Below, piece after piece: positions 33,207-41,864 of a stretch of DNA of 64,000 nt. Numbering within the stretch: position 1 is the first letter of the stretch; every line of letters starts with the position of its first letter. The stretch spans positions 120,756-184,755 of the forward strand of contig NZ_BNAS01000002.1 of assembly GCF_014653785.1 (NCBI RefSeq). Direction: 5' to 3'. This DNA is from Promicromonospora soli. Its GTDB lineage: Bacteria; Actinomycetota; Actinomycetes; Actinomycetales; Cellulomonadaceae. The translations under genes and the position numbers were made by a program. Below the pieces are notes generated by a model. The model did not search any database, was not told the DNA's origin, and saw only the letters and a program-made list of their open reading frames with translations.

Positions 33207-34436
33207 GTGAGCGGCGCGGTCATCGCCCTCCCGGTGTTCGACGCCGACGGCCGGGTCACGGGGACGGAGAACGTCGAGCTCGGTGCGCCGGGCCCCTGGA
33301 CCACACCGTCGCGCCCCATCACCTCCCGCGTCGCCTTCGCGGCAGCTCACGTGGTGCCGCACGTCGGGGCCGAGAACGTGCCGGGCGCGCCCGCCGTCGT
33401 CGACTGGGACTCGACGCTCTCCTACCGGCACCGCATCTGGGAGCACGGGCTCGGCGTCGCCGACGCGATGGACACCGCGCAGCGCGGCATGGGGCTGGAC
33501 TGGGCGGCGACGCAGGAGCTCGTGCGGCGCTCGGCGGCCGAGGCCTCCTCCGTGAACGCACGGATAGCCTGCGGTGCGGGGACCGACCAGCTCGCCCCCG
33601 AGGTCGTCGCCGGGCTGGAGCCGGGCAACGCCGGTCTGGCCACGGTGGCGGACGCGTACCGCGAGCAGGTTCACGTGGTGCAGGACGCCGGGGCGCAGGT
33701 CATCGTCATGGCCTCCCGTGCGCTCGCGCGGGTCGCCCGCGGGCCCGAGGACTACGCCCGCGTGTACGACGCCGTCCTTGCCGACGCCGACCAGCCGGTG
33801 ATCCTGCACTGGCTGGGCACGATGTTCGACCCGGCCCTGGCCGGCTACTGGGGTTCCGACTCCGTGGACGACGCCACGGCGACGTTCCTCGACCTGGTCC
33901 GGGCGCACCAGCCCCGGATCGACGGCGTCAAGGTATCGCTGCTCGACGCCGCCCACGAGGTGGGTCTGCGCCGGTCGCTGGCGGCGCTGTCGCCGTCGGA
34001 CGCGGGGACGAAGCCCCGCCTGTACACGGGCGACGACTTCAACTACCCCGAGCTCATCGCGGGCGACGAGGAGGGCCACTCGGACGCGCTGCTCGGCATC
34101 TTCGCCGCGATCTACCCGGCCGCCTCCACGGCACTGCAGGCGTTCGACGCCGGCGACGCCGCCGGCGGGCACAAGATCCTGGCCTCGACCGAGGCGCTGG
34201 GGCGGCACATCTTCGCCGCCCCCACGTACTACTACAAGACCGGGATCGCGTTCCTGTCCTGGCTCAACGGGTTCCAGCCCGGTTTCGCGCTGGTGGGTGG
34301 CCTGCACTCCGGGCGGTCGCTGCGGCACCTCGTCGAGCTGGCCCGGCTGGCCGGCGACTGCGGCATGCTGCTCGACCCGCCCCTGGCCGCCGCGCGGCTT
34401 CGGGCGTTCCTGACGACGAACGGGGTGACCGCATGA
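33207..34436 (+). CDS. DUF993 family protein (aldolase-like TIM barrel)
   Basis: This 409-residue DUF993 protein is often labelled a dihydrodipicolinate-synthase-like family. Visible are VVDWDSTLSYRHRIWEHGLGVADAMDTAQRGMGLDW, QVIVMASRALARVARG, PVILHWLGTMFDPALAGYWG and the Lys-containing DGVKVSLLDAAHE, which could provide a Schiff-base lysine (inference). RBS GAAAGGA supports the GTG at 33207; another GTG at 33117 would overlap the previous stop (GTGA) and add 30 low-complexity residues. Reaction unknown; a retro-aldol step is the natural guess. Confidence 0.84.
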   Translation: MSGAVIALPVFDADGRVTGTENVELGAPGPWTTPSRPITSRVAFAAAHVVPHVGAENVPGAPAVVDWDSTLSYRHRIWEHGLGVADAMDTAQRGMGLDWAATQELVRRSAAEASSVNARIACGAGTDQLAPEVVAGLEPGNAGLATVADAYREQVHVVQDAGAQVIVMASRALARVARGPEDYARVYDAVLADADQPVILHWLGTMFDPALAGYWGSDSVDDATATFLDLVRAHQPRIDGVKVSLLDAAHEVGLRRSLAALSPSDAGTKPRLYTGDDFNYPELIAGDEEGHSDALLGIFAAIYPAASTALQAFDAGDAAGGHKILASTEALGRHIFAAPTYYYKTGIAFLSWLNGFQPGFALVGGLHSGRSLRHLVELARLAGDCGMLLDPPLAAARLRAFLTTNGVTA

Positions 34437-35296
34437 GCAGGGCTTCGCTGAACACCGCCACGGTCAAGCACGCCGGCCTGGCCGAGGCGTGCGAGGCGGC
34501 GGCGACCGCCGGTTTCGGCGCCGTTGGCCCGTGGCGAGACGTCGTGCAGGCGGTCGGCGCACCGAAGGCGGCGCGCATCATCGCCGACGCCGGGCTGCGC
34601 GCGTCGTCCCTGTGCCGCGGCGGGTTCCTGACCGCGGCCGACCCGGACGGCATCCGCGCCGCACTCGACGACAACAAGCTGGCCATCGAGGAGGCCGCCA
34701 CGATCGGCACCACCGAGCTGGTCTTCGTCGTCGGCGGTCTGGTCGGGTCGACGCCGGGTGGCGCTCCGACGTCGGACGTGGACCGCGACCTCGTCGCCAC
34801 GCGCGGCCGGGTCGCCGACCGCATCGCCGACCTCGTGCCCTTCGCCGCCGAGCACGGCGTGCGGATAGTGCTCGAGCCGTTGCACCCGATCTTCGCGGCC
34901 GACCGGGCGGTGATCTCGACGCTCGCGCAGGCGCTGGACCTGGCGGCGCCGTTCGCTCCGTCCCAGGTGGGGGTAGTCGTCGACACCTACCACGTGTGGT
35001 GGGACCCCGCCTTGAGGAAGTCCATCGCGCGGGCCGGACGCGAGGACCGCATCGCGTCGTACCAGGTGTGCGACTGGGTGCTGCCGCTCGCGGCGGAACC
35101 GCTGAACTCGCGCGGCCACGTGGGCGACGGGTACATCGACTTCGCGACAGTCACGGGCTGGGTGCGCGACGCCGGCTACGTCGGCGACGTCGAGACCGAG
35201 ATCTTCAACGAGGAGATCTGGGCCCGACCGACGGCGGAGACCGCGGCAACGGTGCTGGACCGGTACAGGGACTACGTGGAGCCCTTCCTGCGGTAG
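34433..35296 (+). CDS. Sugar phosphate isomerase/epimerase-like TIM barrel protein
   Basis: This 287-residue xylose-isomerase-like protein begins SLNTATVKHAGLAEACEAAATAGFGAVGPWRD. Metal-site candidates are ELVFVVGG, IVLEPLHPIF (Glu), VVVDTYHVWWDP (Asp/His) and the C-terminal VETEIFNEEIW (Glu). It follows DUF993 with ATGA overlap, so it is part of the same operon. Isomerase or epimerase activity on the pathway intermediate is likely but the substrate is not known. Confidence 0.86.
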   Translation: MSRASLNTATVKHAGLAEACEAAATAGFGAVGPWRDVVQAVGAPKAARIIADAGLRASSLCRGGFLTAADPDGIRAALDDNKLAIEEAATIGTTELVFVVGGLVGSTPGGAPTSDVDRDLVATRGRVADRIADLVPFAAEHGVRIVLEPLHPIFAADRAVISTLAQALDLAAPFAPSQVGVVVDTYHVWWDPALRKSIARAGREDRIASYQVCDWVLPLAAEPLNSRGHVGDGYIDFATVTGWVRDAGYVGDVETEIFNEEIWARPTAETAATVLDRYRDYVEPFLR

Positions 35297-35306
35297 CTCC
35301 CCTGTC

Positions 35307-35368
35307 GCTGTGGGTATGGCAACGGCGTGGGCTCCGTCCGGAGCCCACGCCGTTGCCATACCCACAGC
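35307..35368. terminator. Perfect 29-bp palindrome between convergent operons
   Basis: Arms 35307-35335 and 35340-35368 are perfect reverse complements around a 4-base loop. The hairpin separates the isomerase operon from the GH30 gene stop, as a bidirectional terminator would. Confidence 0.75.
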
Positions 35369-35370
35369 CG

Positions 35371-37824
35371 TCACGGCTGGGCGTGGACCTCCAGCTCGCC
35401 CGCCGTCACGTACCCGTTCGCGAACGGGGTGAGCACCACCCGGACGGCGTCCGTGGTGGTCGCCGCGATCGGCACCTCGACCACCGGGTTCCCGGATGAC
35501 CCGGCGGTCACGGTGACCTCACCGCTCGCCGCCACCCAGGTCCCTGCCGAGTTCCGCGTCTCCACCCGGACCGTCTGCGCCCAGCTCGTGTTGGCCCCGT
35601 CGCGCCAGAAGTGCAGCTTCACGCCCGTCACGGCCCGCGACGCCGGCAGCGTCACGGTGAGCGTCTCGCTGGTGTTCTTGGTGCCGGACCTCCAGTTCGA
35701 CCACGCCTTCTCGGCCGCCACCCCGTTGCGCAGCGCGGCCGCCGAGTACCCGCTCTCGGTGTAGGTCGCGGTGACGGACGCCCCGGAGAGGGTCGCCACG
35801 TTCGCCGACGTCCCGACGTCCACGAGCGTCCACCGCTGGTTGTTCCCGGACGTGGGTTTGTACTCGTCGACGGCGGCGCCGTCCGCCGTGCTCGCGCTCA
35901 CCACGTCCACGAGCGTCGAGGTCGCCGCGTTGACCAGCGTGTACGTGCCGTCGCCGGTGGTCGAGGGGATCCACCGGGCGGCCGCGTCGGCGGAACCCGA
36001 CACCGTCTCCAGGACCAGCGCCCCGCTCCGGATCGCCAGCCTCTTCCCGGAGCCGACGTTCGTCACCGTGTACTGCGACCGGTTCGACCCGGCCGACCCT
36101 GGCGTGCCGGAGACCCGGTCGACCGACCACCGCTGCGCGGCGGCAGCGGTGTCGACGGTCCGCAGGACGGCGGAGGACCCGGAGGCCGCCGGGGCCAGCG
36201 CCCGCGACGAGCCCACCCCGACGAGCCGGTACTCGTGGGAGTCCTGCAGCGCAGACGCCGCGGCCGCCACCCCGGACACCCCGTCCACCACGAACGTCGT
36301 GACCGAGCGGGCCGGGACGGACTGGTCCACCGTGGTGCCGGAGAACGACACCGGCGCCGACTCCACGAGCCGCCCCGCCGACGACGTGCGCACCGCCGTC
36401 ACGGACGCACCGGACACCGCGCCGAACCGCGACAGGTCGAGCCGCACGGTCTGCGCCGACGTGGACGAGTTCACGTACACGACCTTGAGCTGCGTCCCCG
36501 CCGCGTTCACCGCGGCGGTCGTGGAGGCGTCGTTCGTCCCGATCAGCCGGTCGCCCGGCCGGATGTAGTGCGTGAAGTTCCGGATGGTGTCGAACTTCGA
36601 GTTGGTCTTGATCGGGCAGGTCGTCAGCGTCGCGTTCGACGGGCAGGAGAACGGGACGTGGATCGACCCCCAGTTCGAGGTCGCGACGTCGACGTCCTCG
36701 ATGGGCTGCCAGAGCACCCACGCCGTCGGCTCGAGCTCGCGCAGGTCGCTCGTTATCCGCTCGGCGATGCCGATGCCCGGGTCCATCGTGGTGTAGTCGA
36801 GCCCGCTGCCCCAGGTGCCCTCGACCTCGCTCATCCACAGCGGCTTGGCCTCGCCCTTGGCGAGGTCGCGCACCGACGTGCGCTGCCCGGTGCCGTAGGT
36901 GTGGACGTTCATCTGCGCGACGGCGGCCTGGGTCGCCTCGGAGTACGACGTCCAGTTGGTCGTGAAGAGGCCCGGGTTCGTCTCGTCCATCGCGGAGATG
37001 ACGGCGTCCGTCGTCGTCCCGGACTTCGCGAGCTCGGCCGCCAGGGCCGAGATGACCTGCGACTGCAGCGCCGGCCCGGCGTGCGCGCCCTCCTGCCGCC
37101 CGCCGGTCGGGTTGCCGTCCGACCCGATCGTCGTCGCCCAGTAGCCGGTGTTGGGCTCGTTGAGCGGGTCGATCGTGTCGAACGTGATCCCGTGCGCGTC
37201 CTCCAGGCGCTCGGTGACGCGCGCGAGGTAGGTGGCGAAGTCGTCGAGGGTGTCGGTGCGGATCTGGTCGGTCGTTCCGCTGGTGCCGCCGGACACGTAC
37301 CCGGACACGGTCTGGAAGTACGGCGGCGAGTTGGAGAACGCCTCCCAGTGCGTGACGTACGGCTTGATCTCGTCGATCCACCACCGCTGCCGGGGGTCCG
37401 CGTCCCAGTTCCAGTGGCCGGCGTTCGCCGGGTCCCACCAGTCCTTGTCGGTGCGGGTGGTGCCGGCGGGCGCCTTCCACCAGCCCGGCACGGCGGCGCC
37501 GTTGCGCATGTAGGACGGCACGTCGGGGGCGTTGCCGCCGCCGATGTTGTACCGGGCGATGTTGAGGTTGAGCCCGTCGGGCCCGTAGAGCATCGCGGCC
37601 AGCCGCTCGCGGACGACGTCGGGGTAGCCGCCCGTCGCGTTCGCCGACCAGACCAGGCTGGAGCCCCAGCCCTCCCAGACGTCTCCCGCATAGGTCGGGT
37701 CCGGCCGGACGACGATCTCTCCCGCTGCGGTCGCCGCCGGTGCGAGGCTCAGGGCCCCGGCCGGCAGCGCCACCGCGCAGGCCACGGCAGCCGCCATCGC
37801 GGTCCGCCTCACGTTCGTTCTCAT
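35371..37824 (-). CDS. Secreted GH30 glycoside hydrolase with RICIN and F5/8-type C-terminal modules (endo-beta-1,6-galactanase-like)
   Basis: This 817-residue secreted enzyme has a signal peptide (1-33) ending near APAATAAG, then a GH30 barrel. The acid/base is Glu223 in DPLNEPNTGYW and the nucleophile Glu333 in WMSEVEG, and WEGWGSSLVWSANATGG and RYNIGGGNAP are early motifs. A beta-side domain ends near 515, followed by a ricin-type trefoil (about 540-690, three NNQRW/AAQRW-like repeats) and a discoidin-like F5/8 domain (695-817, SGYSAAALRNGVAAEKAWSNW). Motifs resemble bacterial endo-beta-1,6-galactanases acting on arabinogalactan. It is the last gene of the ABC operon on this strand. Confidence 0.88.
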   Translation of the reverse strand: MRTNVRRTAMAAAVACAVALPAGALSLAPAATAAGEIVVRPDPTYAGDVWEGWGSSLVWSANATGGYPDVVRERLAAMLYGPDGLNLNIARYNIGGGNAPDVPSYMRNGAAVPGWWKAPAGTTRTDKDWWDPANAGHWNWDADPRQRWWIDEIKPYVTHWEAFSNSPPYFQTVSGYVSGGTSGTTDQIRTDTLDDFATYLARVTERLEDAHGITFDTIDPLNEPNTGYWATTIGSDGNPTGGRQEGAHAGPALQSQVISALAAELAKSGTTTDAVISAMDETNPGLFTTNWTSYSEATQAAVAQMNVHTYGTGQRTSVRDLAKGEAKPLWMSEVEGTWGSGLDYTTMDPGIGIAERITSDLRELEPTAWVLWQPIEDVDVATSNWGSIHVPFSCPSNATLTTCPIKTNSKFDTIRNFTHYIRPGDRLIGTNDASTTAAVNAAGTQLKVVYVNSSTSAQTVRLDLSRFGAVSGASVTAVRTSSAGRLVESAPVSFSGTTVDQSVPARSVTTFVVDGVSGVAAAASALQDSHEYRLVGVGSSRALAPAASGSSAVLRTVDTAAAAQRWSVDRVSGTPGSAGSNRSQYTVTNVGSGKRLAIRSGALVLETVSGSADAAARWIPSTTGDGTYTLVNAATSTLVDVVSASTADGAAVDEYKPTSGNNQRWTLVDVGTSANVATLSGASVTATYTESGYSAAALRNGVAAEKAWSNWRSGTKNTSETLTVTLPASRAVTGVKLHFWRDGANTSWAQTVRVETRNSAGTWVAASGEVTVTAGSSGNPVVEVPIAATTTDAVRVVLTPFANGYVTAGELEVHAQP

Positions 37825-37911
37825 GGTGCACTCCTGTTTCGCGTCGTTGCGGTACGAAGTGCCGGGTGGTGGTATCACCCGGGGGCGCCCCCGGCAGCGC
37901 CCCCGTGAATC

Positions 37912-38610
37912 TCAGGCGGCGCGCGGCGCCGGGCGGAGGACAAACCGGCAGGCGCCCCACACCGCGTACAGCAAGGGCGCCGCGGCGAAGCCGAGGCCCA
38001 CCACCGGGCGCGCCGCCACGACCGACGCCAGCAACCCGAGCACCAGCAGGGCCCCCACAGAGAGGTACCAGCGGCGCGCGCCGAGCACGACGGCGGCGAG
38101 GAGCACGTCGCGCAGGCGAGCACCCGGCATCTCTGGCACAGCGACCAGGGCGAGGACCGCGGTCACCACCGTCCCGGCAGCGAGGGCGACCAGCACCGGG
38201 ATCGCGACCGCCCCCGCGGTGCGGCCCCAGAAGAAGGCGACGTCGACGGCAGCCACGACGACTGCGCCCGTCGCGAGCGCCCCGATCGCCAGGCCACGGC
38301 GCACGTGCCGGCGCCAGGCACGCACGAAGGTGTGTACGACCGCCGTCGACCCGTCGGTGCCGAAGGCGGCGAACACCGCGAAGGCCGCGGCCAGGGCCGG
38401 CCCCAGCAACGGCGCCGCCAGTGCGGCCAGCGGCCAGGCCTCCGCTAGGTCCGTCGCCGCGACCAGCACCAGCAGGGGCAGGCACGCAACAGCCAGGAGC
38501 AGGTTCGTCATCAGCCCCGTGTAGACAGTGCCGAACACCATCTCGTACGTCTCGGGCCCGATCAGCGGCCGACGCCGCGGGGCGGCACCTGCGGCATCCA
38601 TCGTGCTCAC
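37912..38610 (-). CDS. YesL-family (DUF624) membrane protein
   Basis: This 232-residue protein begins PLIGPETYEMVFGTVYTGLMTNLLLAVACLPLL and has about five to six hydrophobic helices; DUF624/YesL proteins often sit in oligosaccharide ABC operons, but their role is unknown. The GTG at 38610 overlaps the upstream permease stop by four bases (GTGA); an ATG three codons downstream is an alternative. The position after both permeases and before the secreted hydrolase fits an accessory role in uptake. Confidence 0.82.
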   Translation of the reverse strand: MSTMDAAGAAPRRRPLIGPETYEMVFGTVYTGLMTNLLLAVACLPLLVLVAATDLAEAWPLAALAAPLLGPALAAAFAVFAAFGTDGSTAVVHTFVRAWRRHVRRGLAIGALATGAVVVAAVDVAFFWGRTAGAVAIPVLVALAAGTVVTAVLALVAVPEMPGARLRDVLLAAVVLGARRWYLSVGALLVLGLLASVVAARPVVGLGFAAAPLLYAVWGACRFVLRPAPRAA

Positions 38611-39449
38611 CCCTTGACGCCCGTCGTCGCGATGCCCTCGACGAAGTACCGCTGGCCGAGGAAGAAGATGAGCGCGATCGGCAGCACTGACAGCACGGAG
38701 CCCGTCATGATCAGCGCGTGCTCGGCGTTGTACTCCCCGATGAACGACTGCAGGCCGAGCTGGATGGTCCACAGCTCGCGGTCGCGCAGGTAGATGAGGG
38801 GACCGAGGTAGTCGTTCCAGGTCTGCACGAACGTGATGATCGTCAGCGACGCCAGAGCCGGCACCGACAGCGGCATGATGATCCGCCACCAGATCCCGTA
38901 CTCGGAGAGCCCGTCGATGCGAGCCGCCTCCGACAGGGAGTCAGGGATGGACTCGTAGTACTGCTTCATCAGGAACACGCCGAAGGCGCCGAACGCCTGC
39001 AGCAGCATGATCGCCCACAGGGTGTTGTTGAGCCCCCAGCCGGAGAGCATCTGGAACTGCGGGATCATGTACGACTGCCAGGGAACCGCGATCGTCCCGA
39101 CGTACAGCAGGAACAGCGCGTCACGCCCGGGGAAGCGCATCTTGGCGAAGCCGTAGGCGGCGAAGCTGCCGGTCAGGACCTGCAGGAAGGTCACGGCGAC
39201 GGACAGGACGAGGGTGTTGCGTACCCACGTGACCATGTCGGCCTTGGCCCAGATGTCGAGGTAGTTGCGCCACTGCACAGGGTCCGGGATCCACTGCACC
39301 GGTGCGGTGAACACCTGGTTGTTGAGCTTCAGTGACGAGATGACCATCCAGGCGAAGGGCAGCATGATCCCCGCCGCGGCAGCGATCATCACCACGTAGA
39401 GGAGCACCCGGCCGGACCTCCGGAGCGCGGACGTACGGGCGGTCATCAC
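38607..39449 (-). CDS. Carbohydrate ABC transporter permease, MalG type
   Basis: This 280-residue inner-membrane protein has six predicted helices, the EAA loop EAARIDGLSEYGIWWRIIMP near residue 171 and the typical tail QRYFVEGIATTGVKG. It overlaps the MalF-type gene upstream by 4 bases (ATGA). It partners the permease at 39446 and the lipoprotein at 40508. The energy-coupling ATPase is absent here, so a shared one elsewhere must serve it. Confidence 0.91.
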   Translation of the reverse strand: MMTARTSALRRSGRVLLYVVMIAAAAGIMLPFAWMVISSLKLNNQVFTAPVQWIPDPVQWRNYLDIWAKADMVTWVRNTLVLSVAVTFLQVLTGSFAAYGFAKMRFPGRDALFLLYVGTIAVPWQSYMIPQFQMLSGWGLNNTLWAIMLLQAFGAFGVFLMKQYYESIPDSLSEAARIDGLSEYGIWWRIIMPLSVPALASLTIITFVQTWNDYLGPLIYLRDRELWTIQLGLQSFIGEYNAEHALIMTGSVLSVLPIALIFFLGQRYFVEGIATTGVKG

Positions 39450-40399
39450 GCCTCCTTCCGCTTGTTGTACAGGAACTGCACCACGGTCACGAGGATGCAG
39501 ATGAGGAACAGGACGACGGCGACGGCGGAGGCGTACCCGAACTCGAACTGCTCGAATCCCTTTTGGTAGATGTACTGGGAGAGCACGAGGGTCGCCTGGC
39601 CCGGACCGCCGTCGGTCATGACGAGGATCAGGTCGAAGACCTTGAAGCTCTGGATGGTGACCATGACCGTCACGAAGAACATCGTGGGCCGCAGGCAGGG
39701 CAGCGTGACGTTCCAGAACCGCTGCCAGGCGTTGGCGCCGTCGATCCGGGCGGCCTCGTGCAGCTCACCGGGCACGGTCTGCAGACCGGCCAGGAACAGG
39801 AGCATGTAGTAGCCCATGTCCTTCCAGGTGCCCACGATGATCACCGCGGGCATCGCCCAGTCCTTGGAGACGGTCCAGCCGGGAAGGTCGCCGTCGACGA
39901 ACAGGCCAAGGAACTGGTTGATCGGCCCGAACTCAGGGCTGAAGAGCATGTTCCACACCACGGCGACCGCGACGATCGACGTGATGTAGGGGAAGAACGC
40001 CACGGTGCGGAAGAACGCGGCGCCGCGCAGCTTCTGGTTGAGCAGCAGCGCGAGGCTCAGGGACACGACGATGGTGATCGGGATGTGCAGTGCGGCGTAG
40101 TAGAACGTGTTGCCGAGCGCGATGTGGAAGCTCTTGTCTCCGAGCAGCCGCGTGAAGTTGTCGAGGCCGACCCACTCGGCCGTACCGAAGATGTTCCAGC
40201 TCGTCAGAGAGAGATAGAACAGCGTGAACACCGGCACGAGGGTGAGCACCGCGAAGCCGAGGAAGTTCGGCAGGATGAACGTCCAGCCGACGAGTGCGTT
40301 GCGCAGCTTGAGCGACGCGCGTGGGTTCCTGAGCGGCGGCGGGAGCTCTGGCCGCGAGAACCCGAGGGTCCGCTGGTCGCCGACGACGGGTGTCGTCAT
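39446..40399 (-). CDS. Sugar ABC transporter permease, MalF type
   Basis: This 317-residue membrane protein starts with about 30 polar residues, then LVGWTFILPNFLGFAVLTLVPVFTLFYLSL. Its EAA loop is EAARIDGANAWQRFWNVTLP. Ribosome site GAGGAG precedes the ATG at 40399. The gene lies 108 bases downstream of the binding-protein gene, a gap that holds a perfect hairpin likely to reduce read-through into the permeases. Confidence 0.91.
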   Translation of the reverse strand: MTTPVVGDQRTLGFSRPELPPPLRNPRASLKLRNALVGWTFILPNFLGFAVLTLVPVFTLFYLSLTSWNIFGTAEWVGLDNFTRLLGDKSFHIALGNTFYYAALHIPITIVVSLSLALLLNQKLRGAAFFRTVAFFPYITSIVAVAVVWNMLFSPEFGPINQFLGLFVDGDLPGWTVSKDWAMPAVIIVGTWKDMGYYMLLFLAGLQTVPGELHEAARIDGANAWQRFWNVTLPCLRPTMFFVTVMVTIQSFKVFDLILVMTDGGPGQATLVLSQYIYQKGFEQFEFGYASAVAVVLFLICILVTVVQFLYNKRKEA

Positions 40400-40448
40400 G
40401 GTGTGTATCTCCTCTTGGAACGGGATGGTGCGTGGCCGCGAGCTCTCC

Positions 40449-40492
40449 CTGCCGAGGTAGTCGTCCGGCGAGCCGGACGACTACCTCGGCAG
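40449..40492. terminator. Perfect 21-bp hairpin between the binding-protein and permease genes
   Basis: Arms 40449-40469 and 40472-40492 pair around a 2-base loop. It sits inside an operon rather than at the end of one, where it can terminate part of the transcripts or protect the upstream mRNA end, giving more binding protein than permease. Confidence 0.7.
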
Positions 40493-40507
40493 CGCGAGCT
40501 CAGGTGC

Positions 40508-41803
40508 TCAGCCGACCTCGTTGGCGACGCGCTCCTCGGCCTCGGTGATCGCCTCGTCCACCGGCGTGGACTCCGACATGATCGCCGAGTGGGTCTCACC
40601 CAGGATCGTCTGGATGGCCGCCGTGTTCTGACCCACCGGGTTCTCCGGCAGCGTCTCGTGCGTGGTGTAGGAGAACCGGGACAGGTCGTCCTGCGGCACA
40701 CCCTCCAGCCCGAAGATCGCGTCGGCCACGGCGTCGTCGATCAGGGCCGGCGTGATACCGATCTCCGCGAGCGCGGCGGCGCCCTCGGGGCCGGCGGCGA
40801 ACTTCAGGAAGTCCTTCGCGGCGTCGATCTTCGACTCGTCGATACCCGCGTTGATGCCCATCGTCGTCGGGTCACCGAAGCTGACCGGAGTGTTCTCCGT
40901 GCCGGTCGTCGACTCGTCGAGCTGCGGGATCGGCGCGATGCCCCACTCGAACGTGTCCGCGGCGCCCGACGCCTGCTCCGCCACCAGGGTGCCGATGTAC
41001 CACGAGCCCATCGGGAGCATCGCTGCCTTCTGGGTGCCGAACTGCGCCTGGTAGGTCAGCTCGTTCGTGGTGACCGTCGCGTAGGACGGCTGCGAACCGT
41101 TGTCCTGCATCGCGAGCTCACGCTCGTAGAACGGCGCGAGGTACGAGAAGTCGCCGCCGTCCAGCGAGGCGCCCTCGGTCTGCGCGAGCGCGAAGCCCTG
41201 CACGGTGGACTGCCAGCTGTGCAGGTAGGTGCCCGTGACCTGCTTCTCGCCGATGTCCTTGGTCAGCGTCTCCGCGGCGTCGGCGTAGTCGTCCCAGGTC
41301 CAGGACCCGTCGGGCAGGTCCACGCCGGCCTTCTCGAACAGCGCCTTGTTGTAGTACAGCAGCCACGTGTCCTGTCGGTAGGGCACCGCGTAGGTCTTGC
41401 CGTCGACCGCCATCGGCTCCAGGCCGCCGGTCGCCGGGTCGAGCTCGGCCGCCACGTCCGAGATGTCGAGCAGCGTGCCGCCCTCCTGGAACGTGACGTA
41501 GTTCTTCAGGTTCTTCACGATGAAGACGTCCGGCGCCGTGCCGGCGGCCAGGTCGGCGGTGAGGGCGGTGTCGTAGTCCTCGCCTGCCGGGTACTCCTTG
41601 AGCTCGATGGTGACGTCCGGGTTCGCCTCGGTGTAGGCGTCCGCGAGCGTCTGGAACTCCGGCGTGGACGCGAAGTCCCAGCCGGCCAGGGTGATGTTCA
41701 CGGGGCCTTCGGCGGCCTCGGGCGCGGTTTCTCCGCCGCACCCCGTCAGGGCCAGCGACGCGGCGGCAGCCACGCCGACCGCGCTCATGATCTTGCGGTT
41801 CAT
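40508..41803 (-). CDS. Sugar ABC transporter substrate-binding lipoprotein
   Basis: This 431-residue extracellular lipoprotein has a signal peptide with lipobox ALTGC (Cys22), then the family 1 binding fold (VNITLAGWDFASTPEFQTLADAYTEANPDVTIELKEYP, AVPYRQDTWLLYYNKALFEKAGVDLP, GSWTWDDYADAAETL). It delivers an oligosaccharide to permeases 39446 and 38607. The GH30 gene in the same operon suggests beta-1,6-galacto-oligosaccharides. GAAGGAGAGTAG precedes the ATG. Confidence 0.9.
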   Translation of the reverse strand: MNRKIMSAVGVAAAASLALTGCGGETAPEAAEGPVNITLAGWDFASTPEFQTLADAYTEANPDVTIELKEYPAGEDYDTALTADLAAGTAPDVFIVKNLKNYVTFQEGGTLLDISDVAAELDPATGGLEPMAVDGKTYAVPYRQDTWLLYYNKALFEKAGVDLPDGSWTWDDYADAAETLTKDIGEKQVTGTYLHSWQSTVQGFALAQTEGASLDGGDFSYLAPFYERELAMQDNGSQPSYATVTTNELTYQAQFGTQKAAMLPMGSWYIGTLVAEQASGAADTFEWGIAPIPQLDESTTGTENTPVSFGDPTTMGINAGIDESKIDAAKDFLKFAAGPEGAAALAEIGITPALIDDAVADAIFGLEGVPQDDLSRFSYTTHETLPENPVGQNTAAIQTILGETHSAIMSESTPVDEAITEAEERVANEVG

Positions 41804-41864
41804 CTCTACTCTCCTTCGAGTGATTTCTTTCCCACGACGCCCCGCGTATCGGGAGCGTGGGTGG

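Noticed and set aside
35611-37908. A 765-codon plus-strand frame opposite the GH30 gene
   Set aside because: It is a shadow of GH30 in the high-GC antisense frame, with Arg/Gly/Val-rich composition and no recognisable domain.
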